A stretch of 33,586 nucleotides of DNA from Rhodoplanes elegans (GTDB taxonomy: Bacteria > Pseudomonadota > Alphaproteobacteria > Rhizobiales > Xanthobacteraceae), in NCBI RefSeq assembly GCF_016653355.1, contig NZ_NHSK01000147.1, positions 1 through 33,586 on the forward strand. Reading direction: 5' to 3'. Made by a program: the position numbers and the translations under genes. Below the pieces are notes generated by a model. The model was not told where the DNA came from. It did not search any database and was given only the letters and a program-made list of their open reading frames with translations. This document shows, piece by piece, positions 1-7,803 of this stretch. Each line of letters starts with the position of its first letter. Position 1 is the stretch's first letter.

Positions 1-280
1 GCCGCACAGGGGCGGGCCGGCGCGGGCGCGGGCGGCCGGGTTCGCGCCCCGCGTGCCCGGGCGGCGGCCTCGAGATGGCATCCGGTCGCCGCATCGGCGG
101 GCGCGGGCCTGGAAACCGGGCCTTCGCACCCCTCCGACCGTCACCCGGCCGCGTCTCGCATGGAGCATTAAAAGCGCACCTCGACCCGGTCAGGAGCAGC
201 CGTGTCTGGTCCCTGATCGAGTTTGCTTATCGGCCGATTGAAAGTGACTATTAGTATTCGGCCGTTTTGATCGCGGCGAC

Positions 281-295
281 TTTGAAGCTTTCAAA
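281..295. promoter_or_regulatory. Palindrome upstream of hyfA, candidate operator
   Basis: TTTGAA-GCT-TTCAAA is a perfect 6-3-6 inverted repeat about 245 bases upstream of hyfA, in the AT-rich control region. Its symmetry fits a dimeric regulator, but I cannot assign the protein. It is not an FNR or NikR site by sequence. Confidence 0.3.
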
Positions 296-404
296 TAATA
301 ACATCCATTAGTAGCAGTCCGTATTCCGGCTTCTGAAAATCGATGGATACAGTCGTTCCCGTCGCGATGAGGCGGAGAGTGTGATTATTGGGTTCGAATA
401 CAGT

Positions 405-437
405 CGATAGACTTTATCTATTAGATGATTTCTATCG
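405..437. promoter_or_regulatory. Inverted repeat in the hyf leader
   Basis: CGATAGA (405-411) and TCTATCG (431-437) are perfect 7-base arms separated by 19 bases, about 100 bases before the hyfA start. It could be an operator or a leader hairpin. The left arm touches the second copy of a direct repeat ATACAGTCG (398-406; first copy 347-355), so several sites appear stacked here. Confidence 0.25.
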
Positions 438-537
438 TGCGATCAGTTCCAGTTATCGCCCCGAACACCCCTCCGCCGATCTCGCCTCGCACATCACGGT
501 CCCGCCGGCCCTGCCGTCGGGGGTTGGAGAGAGGGAC

Positions 538-1122
538 ATGAACCGCTTCGTCATCGCGGACCCCGGACGATGCATCGGCTGCAACACCTGCATGGCCGCC
601 TGCACCGCGGTGCACCGGGGCCAAGGTCTTCAGGCGCATCCCCGGCTGCACGTGACGCGCACGGCCGAGGCCACGGCGCCGGTCGTCTGCCGCCACTGCG
701 AGGACGCGCCGTGCGCGCGGGTCTGTCCGGTCGGCGCGATCGTGCGAGCCGACGGTGCCGTTCTGATCGACGAGAAGACCTGCATCGGCTGCAAGATGTG
801 CGCGCTCGCCTGCCCGTTCGGCGCGATCGCGCCGTCCGGCACGCCGATCTCCGGCGTCGCCGGGCTGCGGGTCGCGCATCCGGCCCGCTCGCAGGCGCTC
901 GATCCGATCCTCGCCTTCGACCTCGGCGTGAAGTCGGTCGCGGTGAAGTGCGACCTCTGCCGCTTCCAGGCGCAGGGCCCCGAATGCACCCGCGTCTGCC
1001 CGACCGACGCGCTCGCGCTGGTCGACGGCGACGCGCTGCGCGAGGCGCGCGAGACCCGGCGGGTCGCGACGGCCGCGACCACAGCCCATCAGCCCTTCGT
1101 GGTCACGGGAGAGACCGCATGA
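538..1122 (+). CDS. hyfA: Hydrogenase-4 / formate hydrogenlyase ferredoxin-like subunit HyfA (HycB family)
   Basis: A 194-residue polyferredoxin that would pass electrons from formate dehydrogenase to the hydrogenase at the inner face of the membrane. Four Cys groups are visible: C12/15/18/22, C51/54/59/63, C82/85/88/92 and C138/141/150/154, enough for four [4Fe-4S] clusters as in E. coli HyfA and HycB, which are about 200 residues long. I chose the ATG at 538 because it follows GGAGAGAGGG and gives the family-like start MNRFVIADP. A longer reading from 388 would run into the AT-rich control region. The stop overlaps the hyfB start (ATGA). It is the first gene of the operon. HycB and HyfA cannot be told apart by sequence alone; the companion hyfB-F genes favour HyfA. 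Confidence 0.93.
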   Translation: MNRFVIADPGRCIGCNTCMAACTAVHRGQGLQAHPRLHVTRTAEATAPVVCRHCEDAPCARVCPVGAIVRADGAVLIDEKTCIGCKMCALACPFGAIAPSGTPISGVAGLRVAHPARSQALDPILAFDLGVKSVAVKCDLCRFQAQGPECTRVCPTDALALVDGDALREARETRRVATAATTAHQPFVVTGETA

Positions 1123-3140
1123 GCCCGCCCCTGCAGCTCCTGATCCTGTCGCTCGGGCTCTATGGCGTCGCCGCGCTGGCGAGCCTGCTGCTCGCGCGGC
1201 GCGAGACGCTCGCCGTGTGGAGCGCCGGCCTCGGCGGCCTCCTGGCCGGCGTCGCCGGCACGGCCGCCGGGCTGTCCGTCCTCTCCGGCGCGCCGGCCGT
1301 GCTCGATGTCGCCGGCCCGTTCCCGTTCGCCCATTTCGTGATCAGGCTCGACGCGCTCGCCGGCCTGATGGTCGCCGTCATCTCGGCCCTGGCGGCCGTC
1401 GCCGCCGTCTACTCGCTCGCCTATGTGCGCGAGTACACGGGCCGCGGCGTCGGCGCCATGGGCTTCTTCCTGAACCTGTTCGTCGGCGCGATGGTGCTCG
1501 TCGTCGTCGCCGACAACGCGTTTTGGTTCCTGGTCTTCTTCGAGATGATGTCGCTCGCCTCGTATTTCCTGGTCATCTTCGACCAGGACGAGGAGGCGGT
1601 GTCGGCCGGCTTCGTCTACTTCCTGGTCGCGCATGCCGGCTCGGTCGCCATCATGGCGGCCTTCTATCTGCTCGCCAACGGCGCCGGCGGCAGCTTCGAC
1701 TTCGCGGCGTTCCGCGCCGCGCGCCCGGCCGAGCCGATCGCCTCGATCGTGTTCCTGCTGGCGCTCGCCGGCTTCGGCGCCAAGGCCGGCATGATCCCGC
1801 TGCACGTGTGGCTGCCGCGCGCCCATCCGGCCGCGCCCTCGCACGCCTCGTCGCTGATGTCGGGCGTGATGATCAAGATCGGCGTGTTCGGCATCGTCAA
1901 GGTCGGCATCGATCTGCTCGGCGGCGGCGTCCTGTGGTGGGGCGTGCTGGTGCTGGCGCTCGGCGCGATCTCGTCGGTTCTGGGCGTCGTCTACGCGCTC
2001 GCCGAGCACGACATCAAGAAGCTGCTCGCCTACCACTCGGTCGAGAACATCGGCATCATCCTGCTCGGCGTCGGCACCGGCATGATCGGCCTCGCCGCGC
2101 AACAGCCGCTGGTCGCCGTGCTCGGCCTGATGGCCGGCCTCTATCACCTGGTCAACCACGCGGTGTTCAAGGGCCTCCTGTTCCTCGGTGCGGGCTCGGT
2201 GATCTACCGCATGCACACCAAGAACATGGAGGAGATGGGCGGGCTCGCGCGGGCGATGCCGTGGACGTCGCTGTGCTTCCTGGTCGGCGCCCTGGCCATC
2301 TCGGCGATCCCGCCGCTCAACGGCTTCGTCTCCGAGTGGTTCACCTACCAGGCGCTGTTCGCCGCCGCGCTCGACGGCACCTTCCTGGTGAAGTTCGCCA
2401 CCCCGATCGCCGCCACCATGCTGGCGCTCACCGGCGCGCTCGCCGTGATGTGCTTCGTCAAGGCCTACGGCGTGATCTTTTCCGGCGCGCCGCGCAGCCG
2501 CCACGCCGAGCACGCCCGCGAGGTGCCGGCCGCCATGGTGATCGGCATGGTCGTCCTCGCCGCCGCCTGCGTCGCCCTCGGCCTCGCCGCGCCGCTGGTC
2601 GCGCCGGTGATCGGCGGCGTCGCCGCCGCGACCCTGCACATGCCGGTCGCGGTGCTGGCCGACGGCGCCCTCGTGGTGCCCGGCGATCCGGCCCGCGCCG
2701 TGCTCTCGACGCCGCTGATCGCGCTCCTGCTGATCGCCGCCGCGGTGCTGCCGCTCGCTTTGATGGCGGCGTGGAGCGCCGCCCGCGCCGGCGTCCGCCG
2801 CGTCGCCGCGCCGTGGGCCTGCGGCTATCTGCCGGACGGCCACATGGCGGTCTCGGCCGGCAGCTTCGCTCAGCCGATCCGCATGTTCTTCCGGCCGCTC
2901 TACGCGGTGCGCAAGGACGTCGCGGTGGTGTCGACGGCGATCTCGCATCGCTTCGAGAGCGTGGTCGCCCAGGCACGCCGCAGCGAGCCGCTGTTCGACC
3001 GCACCCTGGTGGCTCCGGTGATCGACGCCGTGACCGGCATCGGCCGCCGCGCCCAGACGCTGCAGAACGGCGACTTCCGCATCTACTGCCTCTACATCGT
3101 CGGGGCGCTGGTCGCTCTCCTGCTCGTGACCCTTCGCTAG
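1119..3140 (+). CDS. hyfB: Hydrogenase-4 membrane subunit HyfB (NuoL/M/N-like antiporter family)
   Basis: A 673-residue, very hydrophobic protein, almost the same length as E. coli HyfB (672). It belongs to the proton-translocating antiporter-like subunits of complex I and group 4 hydrogenases. The conserved core is visible around residues 225-265, with AKAGMIPLHVWLPRAHP followed by a helix carrying a membrane Lys (SGVMIKIGVFGIVK). It starts at ATGA overlapping hyfA by 4 nt, and its stop lies 10 nt before hyfC. With HyfD and HyfF it makes three antiporter-like subunits. That distinguishes this complex from the simpler E. coli FHL-1 (HycC only) and suggests greater capacity for proton translocation, which is inference from the family. 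Confidence 0.93.
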   Translation: MSPPLQLLILSLGLYGVAALASLLLARRETLAVWSAGLGGLLAGVAGTAAGLSVLSGAPAVLDVAGPFPFAHFVIRLDALAGLMVAVISALAAVAAVYSLAYVREYTGRGVGAMGFFLNLFVGAMVLVVVADNAFWFLVFFEMMSLASYFLVIFDQDEEAVSAGFVYFLVAHAGSVAIMAAFYLLANGAGGSFDFAAFRAARPAEPIASIVFLLALAGFGAKAGMIPLHVWLPRAHPAAPSHASSLMSGVMIKIGVFGIVKVGIDLLGGGVLWWGVLVLALGAISSVLGVVYALAEHDIKKLLAYHSVENIGIILLGVGTGMIGLAAQQPLVAVLGLMAGLYHLVNHAVFKGLLFLGAGSVIYRMHTKNMEEMGGLARAMPWTSLCFLVGALAISAIPPLNGFVSEWFTYQALFAAALDGTFLVKFATPIAATMLALTGALAVMCFVKAYGVIFSGAPRSRHAEHAREVPAAMVIGMVVLAAACVALGLAAPLVAPVIGGVAAATLHMPVAVLADGALVVPGDPARAVLSTPLIALLLIAAAVLPLALMAAWSAARAGVRRVAAPWACGYLPDGHMAVSAGSFAQPIRMFFRPLYAVRKDVAVVSTAISHRFESVVAQARRSEPLFDRTLVAPVIDAVTGIGRRAQTLQNGDFRIYCLYIVGALVALLLVTLR

Positions 3141-3150
3141 GAGCCGTGTC

Positions 3151-4089
3151 GTGCCCAACTTGAGCCAGTTCCTCCTCGCCGCTCTCCAGGCCGTGCTGCT
3201 CCTCGCGGCGGCGCCCCTGCTGTCCGGCTTCATGCGCGTCATCCGCGCCAAGATGCACACCCGGCACGGGCCGGGCGTGCTGCAGGACTACCGCGACATC
3301 CTCAAGCTGATGAAGCGCCAGGACGTCGCCCCGCCGGCCTCCGGCTTCGTCTTCCGGCTGATGCCGGTGATCATGCCTGCGACCCTCATGGTGATCGCCA
3401 TGGGAACGCCGATGATCACCCGCACGGCGCCGATCGACGCGCTCGGCGACCTGATCACCATCATCTATCTCTACGCGCTCGCGCGGTTCTTCTTCTCGCT
3501 CTCCGGGCTCGACTCCGGCTCGTCTTTCGCCGGCATCGGGGCCAGCCGCGAGCTGACGCTCGGCGTGCTGGTCGAGCCCGTGATGATGCTGTCGCTGTTC
3601 GTCGCGGCCCTGCTCGCCGGCTCGACCAATGTCGGCGCCATCGGCACGGCCGTCGCCTCGCTGTCGATGCACTCGGTCGCCGCCACCGTGATGGCCGCCG
3701 CCGCCTTCGCCTTCGCGGTCTATATCGAACTCGGCAAGCTGCCCTACGACATGGCCGAGGCCGAGCAGGAGCTGCAGGAGGGGCCGCTCACCGAGTATTC
3801 GGGGCCGTCGCTCGCGCTGATCAAGATCTCGCTGGCGATGAAGCAGCTCCTCGTCGTCGCCTGGTTCGTCGCCGTGTTCCTGCCCTTCGGCAAGGCGACC
3901 GCGATGGCGCCGCTCGATCTCGCGATCGGCGCCGTCGTCTTCGTCCTCGCGCTGCTCGCCGTCTTCGTCGCGGTCGGCATCGTCGAGAACAGCGTCGCCC
4001 GCACCCGCTTCCGCCTGACGCCGCGCCACTCCTGGCTCGGCGTCGGCATCGCGTCGCTCGCCTTCGTCTTCTATCTGGCCGGTCTGTGA
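3151..4089 (+). CDS. hyfC: Hydrogenase-4 membrane subunit HyfC (NuoH/HycD family)
   Basis: A 312-residue membrane protein (E. coli HyfC has 315) of the NuoH-like family, which anchors the hydrophilic arm and links electron transfer to the membrane arm. Family features include the loop LPYDMAEAEQELQEG near residue 195, with its acidic residues, and the GASRELTLG segment near residue 130. It uses a GTG start at 3151 preceded by TAGGAG seven bases upstream. The gap to hyfB is 10 nt and to hyfD 19 nt, so it is clearly cotranscribed. There is no frameshift. Confidence 0.93.
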   Translation: MPNLSQFLLAALQAVLLLAAAPLLSGFMRVIRAKMHTRHGPGVLQDYRDILKLMKRQDVAPPASGFVFRLMPVIMPATLMVIAMGTPMITRTAPIDALGDLITIIYLYALARFFFSLSGLDSGSSFAGIGASRELTLGVLVEPVMMLSLFVAALLAGSTNVGAIGTAVASLSMHSVAATVMAAAAFAFAVYIELGKLPYDMAEAEQELQEGPLTEYSGPSLALIKISLAMKQLLVVAWFVAVFLPFGKATAMAPLDLAIGAVVFVLALLAVFVAVGIVENSVARTRFRLTPRHSWLGVGIASLAFVFYLAGL

Positions 4090-4108
4090 GCGCGACAGGA
4101 GACCCATC

Positions 4109-5548
4109 ATGATCGACCTCGCTCTCGCGACCATCCTGCTGCCGGTCGCCGGCGCCGTCCTGGTGGCGCTCGCGCCGCACGCCTTCGGCAAGCGGCTGTG
4201 CCAGATCTTCACCGGGCTCGCCGGCCTCGCCGTCCTGGTGCTCGCCTGGCGGTTCGCCGACGCCGGCAAGGTGCCGGCCTCGGTGACGCTGATCGCCTAT
4301 GGCGACACGGCGATCCTCGGCTTCACGGTCGACACCGTCTCGGTGCTGGTCGCGGTCGCCGTGGTGGTGATCGGCTTCCTGATCGCCATCTATTCCGGTG
4401 CCTATCTGGGCGCCGGCAACCGCGAGCATCCCGACACCGGCCGGCGGCGCTTCTTCGCCTTCCTGTCGCTGTTCGTCGGCGCCATGGCGGGCCTCGTCTT
4501 CACCGACACGCTGATCGGCCAGCTCGTCTTCTTCGAGATCACGGGCGCCTGCTCGTGGGCGCTGATCGGCTACTACGAGAAGCCGAAGTCGCTGTTCTCG
4601 GCCGCCAAGGCGCTGATCATCACCCACGTCGCCTCGCTCGGCCTCTATGTCGCGGCGAGCGTGCTGTTCCTCGAGACGCACACGTTCTCGCTCTCGGCGA
4701 TCGCCGATCTCGGCACCACCGGCAAGACGATCGTCCTGATCGCCATCCTGGTGGCCGCCTGGGGCAAGTCGGCGCAGCTTCCCTTCCACATGTGGCTGCC
4801 CGACGCCATGGAGGCGCCGACCCCGATCAGCGCCTATCTGCACGCCGCCTCGATGGTGAAGGTCGGCGTCTACATCGTCGCCCGCGCCCTGATGTCGTCC
4901 GGCGGCGCGCCCGAGATCGTCGGCTGGATCGGCTCGGCGATGGCGATCGTGACGCTGATCTACGGCTTCGTCATGTACCTGCCGCAGGCCGATCTCAAGC
5001 GTCTGCTCGCCTATTCGACCATCACGCAGCTCGCTTACATCTTCCTCGCCTTGTCGCTGTCGGTGTTCGGCTCGAAGCTCGCCTTCGACGGCGCCATCGC
5101 GCACGTGTTCAACCACGCCTTCGCCAAGACGCTGTTCTTCCTGGTCGCCGGCGCGCTCAGCTACACGACCGGCACCCGCATGCTGCCGGTGCTGCGCGGC
5201 GTGCTCTCGCGGGCGCCCTTGATCGGCATCGCCTTCACGGTGGCGGCGCTCGCCATCACGGGCGTGCCGCCGTTCAACGGCTTCTTCTCGAAGTTCGCGA
5301 TCTTCGCCGGCGGCTTCTCGGTGTCGCAGGCGCATCCGCTGCTCTACGTGCTGGTCGGCATCGCGCTGATCGAGTCCGTCGGCAGCTTCGCCTGGTTCCT
5401 GAAATGGGTCGGCTGGACCGTGCCCGGCAAGGCGACCGAGCCGGTCGCCGCCGCCGCGCCGCTGCCCGCCGCCATGGGGTTCGTGCTGGTCGTGCTCATC
5501 GCCATGTCGGTGTGCTCGAGCTTCATCGCCGCGGCCTGGCTCGGCTGA
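4109..5548 (+). CDS. hyfD: Hydrogenase-4 membrane subunit HyfD (antiporter-like)
   Basis: 479 residues, the same length as E. coli HyfD. It belongs to the NuoL/MrpA-like proton-translocating family and lies in the inner membrane. The conserved block GKSAQLPFHMWLPDAM near residue 222, followed by APTPISAYLHAASMVKVG, holds the Lys and His positions shared with complex I subunits. A second conserved His segment (IAHVFNHAFAKTLFFLVAG) lies near residue 330. The ATG follows an AGGAG ribosome site. HyfD has no counterpart in E. coli FHL-1, so with HyfE and HyfF it marks a Hyd-4 type complex. Confidence 0.92.
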   Translation: MIDLALATILLPVAGAVLVALAPHAFGKRLCQIFTGLAGLAVLVLAWRFADAGKVPASVTLIAYGDTAILGFTVDTVSVLVAVAVVVIGFLIAIYSGAYLGAGNREHPDTGRRRFFAFLSLFVGAMAGLVFTDTLIGQLVFFEITGACSWALIGYYEKPKSLFSAAKALIITHVASLGLYVAASVLFLETHTFSLSAIADLGTTGKTIVLIAILVAAWGKSAQLPFHMWLPDAMEAPTPISAYLHAASMVKVGVYIVARALMSSGGAPEIVGWIGSAMAIVTLIYGFVMYLPQADLKRLLAYSTITQLAYIFLALSLSVFGSKLAFDGAIAHVFNHAFAKTLFFLVAGALSYTTGTRMLPVLRGVLSRAPLIGIAFTVAALAITGVPPFNGFFSKFAIFAGGFSVSQAHPLLYVLVGIALIESVGSFAWFLKWVGWTVPGKATEPVAAAAPLPAAMGFVLVVLIAMSVCSSFIAAAWLG

Positions 5549-5559
5549 AGGGGGAGACG

Positions 5560-6213
5560 ATGTCCGGACTTCAACTCGTCAACGGGCTCGCGGGCCTCCT
5601 GATCGTCACCTCGCTCCTGGTGGTGACGGCCCGCAGGCCGAACCAGTCGGCGTTGTTCTACGCGGCGCAATCCTTCGTGCTGGTGCTGGTGTTCCTGGCG
5701 CTCGCCTCGGTCACCGGCTCGCACGAGCTCTACACTTGGTCGGCGACCGCCTTCGTCACCAAGGTGATCCTCGTCCCGGTGATCATGACCCGGGTGGTCG
5801 GCAAGCTCGACGATCCCAAGCTCGGCTCGGGCGAACGCATCTCGCCGGCGCTCTCGGTGATCCTCGCCGCCGTGGTCGTGGTGCTCTGCTTCGTCGTCGT
5901 GTCGGGCGTCAATCTGCGCACCGCCGAGGCGGTCAAGCCGGCGCTCGCCATCTCGCTCGCCCACTTCTTCCTCGGGCTCGCCTGCATCGTCACCCAGCGC
6001 AACATCCTCAAGCAGGTGTTCGGCTATTGCCTGATGGAGAACGGCTCGCATCTCACCCTGGCCCTGCTCGCCGCCAACGCGCCCGAGCTGGTCGAGGTCG
6101 GCATCGCCACCGACGCCATCTTCGCGGTCGTGATCATGGCCCTGCTGGCCACCCAGATCCAGCGCACCATGGCGACCCTCGACGCCGACCAGCTCACGAC
6201 CCTGAAGGGATGA
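5560..6213 (+). CDS. hyfE: Hydrogenase-4 membrane subunit HyfE (NuoK-like C-terminal half)
   Basis: 217 residues (E. coli HyfE has 216), with about six to seven hydrophobic segments. The C-terminal half, from about residue 130, resembles NuoK, with QRNILKQVFGYCLMENG and the membrane Glu in that stretch. The ATG at 5560 follows GGGGAGAC and lies 11 nt after hyfD. The stop TGA at 6211 overlaps a possible upstream start of hyfF. It would be part of the membrane arm next to the three antiporter-like subunits. Nothing is unusual. Confidence 0.9.
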   Translation: MSGLQLVNGLAGLLIVTSLLVVTARRPNQSALFYAAQSFVLVLVFLALASVTGSHELYTWSATAFVTKVILVPVIMTRVVGKLDDPKLGSGERISPALSVILAAVVVVLCFVVVSGVNLRTAEAVKPALAISLAHFFLGLACIVTQRNILKQVFGYCLMENGSHLTLALLAANAPELVEVGIATDAIFAVVIMALLATQIQRTMATLDADQLTTLKG

Positions 6214-6218
6214 TCGTC

Positions 6219-7778
6219 ATGTCCTCCGTCCTGCCCTATGTCCTCCTGTTCGGGCCGCTGGTCGGGTCGCTGGCGATCTTCGCCGTGCCGGTCGGTGCCG
6301 GCCCGTCCCGCGTCGTCGAGGTCCTCCACGTGGTCTCGATCGCCGTGGTGCTGGTCGCCGCGCTGGTGACGGGGGGCGTCACGCTCGCCGCGGGGCCGGT
6401 CTCGGCCTTCGGCCAGTGGCTGTGGATCGACCCGCTGGCGGCGATCTTCGTGGGCCTCGTCGGCGTCGTCGGCTTCCTCACCGGGCTCTACTCGCTCGGC
6501 TACGTCCGCCACGACGTCGCCCACGGTGAGCTGACGCCGGCGCGGCACAAGCTCTACTACGGCTTCTTCAACCTGTTCCTGTTCACCATGCTGCTCGCCG
6601 TGACGGCCAACAACATCGTGATGATGTGGGTGGCCATCGAGGCGACGACGCTGGGCTCGGCCTTCCTGGTCGGCATCTACGGCAAGCGTTCCTCGCTCGA
6701 GGCGGCGTGGAAATATGTGATCATCTGCACGGTGGGCGTCGCCTTCGGGCTCTACGGAACCGTGCTCACCTTCTCGAACGGCTCCGAGGTGCTGGCGGAC
6801 CCCGAGGGCGCCATCCTGTGGACCACGCTGGTCGCCAACGCGAAGCTGCTCGACCCGATGCTGGCCAAGCTCGCCTTCGTGTTCGTGCTGATCGGCTTCG
6901 GCACCAAGGCCGGCATCTTCCCGATGCACGCCTGGCTGCCGGACGCCCACTCGGAGGCGCCGAGCCCGGTGTCGGCGCTGCTCTCTGGCGTCCTTCTCAA
7001 GTGCGCCTTGTTCGTGATCATCCGCTACTACGCGATCACCATCCAGGCGGTCGGGCCCGAGTTCCCGCAGACGCTCCTGCTGATCCTCGGCTTCCTGTCG
7101 GTCGGCGTCGCCTCGTTCCTGTTCCTCGTGCAGCAGGACCTCAAGCGCAAGCTCGCCTATTCGAGCGTCGAGCACATCGGCCTGATCCTGCTCGGTCTCG
7201 GCTTCGGCGGTCCGCTCGGCATCGGCGCGGCGCTCCTGCACGCCGTCAACCACTCGTTCGCCAAGGCGCTCCTGTTCTGCGGCTCCGGCAACGTGCTGGT
7301 GAAGTACGGCAGCCGCGATCTCCGCACCGTCAAGGGCCTCCTGCGCGTCGCCCCCGCATCGGGCGTCCTGATGATGGCGGGAGCGCTGGCGCTCGCCGGC
7401 TTCCCGCCCTTCAACGTCTTCGTCAGCGAGTTCATGGTGTTCAGCGCCGGCCTCGGAAGCGGCTGGATCTGGCTCACCATCGCGGCTGCGCTGCTGCTCA
7501 CCGTCACGGTCGCCGGCTTCGTCCAGATCGTGTCCGGTGCCGTGCTCGGCAAGCCGCCGGAGGCAATCCGCAAGGGCGACGTCGGCGCTGCGACGCTCGC
7601 CCCGATGGTCGCCCTGATGGCTCTCGTTCTCGTGTTCGGCGTCGCGATGCCGCGTCCGGTCGGCACGCTGCTCGGCCGCGCCGCCGGCATCGTCGAGGGC
7701 AAGGATGCCGCCGTCCTCACGCTGCCGACCCTGACCTACGGCTTCGCGACGCCCCAGAGCGTCCATGCCAGCCGGTGA
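6219..7778 (+). CDS. hyfF: Hydrogenase-4 membrane subunit HyfF (antiporter-like)
   Basis: 519 residues (E. coli HyfF has 526). It is the third NuoL/M/N-like subunit of this complex. The core motif TKAGIFPMHAWLPDAHSEAP near residue 230, followed by SALLSGVLLKCALFVIIRY, carries the conserved Lys. I chose the ATG at 6219 because AAGGGA sits eight bases upstream. An ATG at 6210 overlapping the hyfE stop is in frame but has no ribosome site. hyfG follows after 25 nt. Confidence 0.91.
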   Translation: MSSVLPYVLLFGPLVGSLAIFAVPVGAGPSRVVEVLHVVSIAVVLVAALVTGGVTLAAGPVSAFGQWLWIDPLAAIFVGLVGVVGFLTGLYSLGYVRHDVAHGELTPARHKLYYGFFNLFLFTMLLAVTANNIVMMWVAIEATTLGSAFLVGIYGKRSSLEAAWKYVIICTVGVAFGLYGTVLTFSNGSEVLADPEGAILWTTLVANAKLLDPMLAKLAFVFVLIGFGTKAGIFPMHAWLPDAHSEAPSPVSALLSGVLLKCALFVIIRYYAITIQAVGPEFPQTLLLILGFLSVGVASFLFLVQQDLKRKLAYSSVEHIGLILLGLGFGGPLGIGAALLHAVNHSFAKALLFCGSGNVLVKYGSRDLRTVKGLLRVAPASGVLMMAGALALAGFPPFNVFVSEFMVFSAGLGSGWIWLTIAAALLLTVTVAGFVQIVSGAVLGKPPEAIRKGDVGAATLAPMVALMALVLVFGVAMPRPVGTLLGRAAGIVEGKDAAVLTLPTLTYGFATPQSVHASR

Positions 7779-7803
7779 CCCGCGCCCGCTAGGAGAGAAC
7801 ACC

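Larger units (their letters stand above)
1..537. other. Intergenic and control region upstream of the hyf operon
   Basis: No coding sequence can be supported here. The first 200 bases are very GC-rich and show no family resemblance in any frame. From about 235 to 470 the sequence turns sharply AT-rich compared with its surroundings, as expected of a promoter region. It contains a 15-base palindrome (281-295), a 9-base direct repeat ATACAGTCG (347-355 and 398-406) and an inverted repeat CGATAGA/TCTATCG (405-411 and 431-437). I looked for a sigma-54 promoter (GG-N10-GC with TGGC/TTGC context) and for an FNR box (TTGAT-N4-ATCAA) and saw no convincing match. Confidence 0.6.

Noticed and set aside
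53-241. 62-codon open frame at the left edge
   Set aside because: Arg/Pro-rich translation typical of out-of-frame GC-rich DNA, no ribosome site, no family resemblance.
388-537. N-terminal extension of hyfA starting at 388
   Set aside because: The start would be TTG, the added 50 residues have no ferredoxin similarity, and they lie in AT-rich promoter-like DNA. The ATG at 538 has a good ribosome site.
300-540. Sigma-54 promoter before hyfA
   Set aside because: GG followed by GC at ten bases is not present in a TGGC/TTGC context. The nearest tries, such as GG at 345 or 392, lack the GC pair.
1089-3260. Long - strand open frames opposite hyfB and similar ones opposite other genes
   Set aside because: Long antisense frames are expected in 70% GC DNA. 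Their translations are rich in Arg, Asp, His, Gly and Ala and match nothing, while the + strand genes match families over full length.
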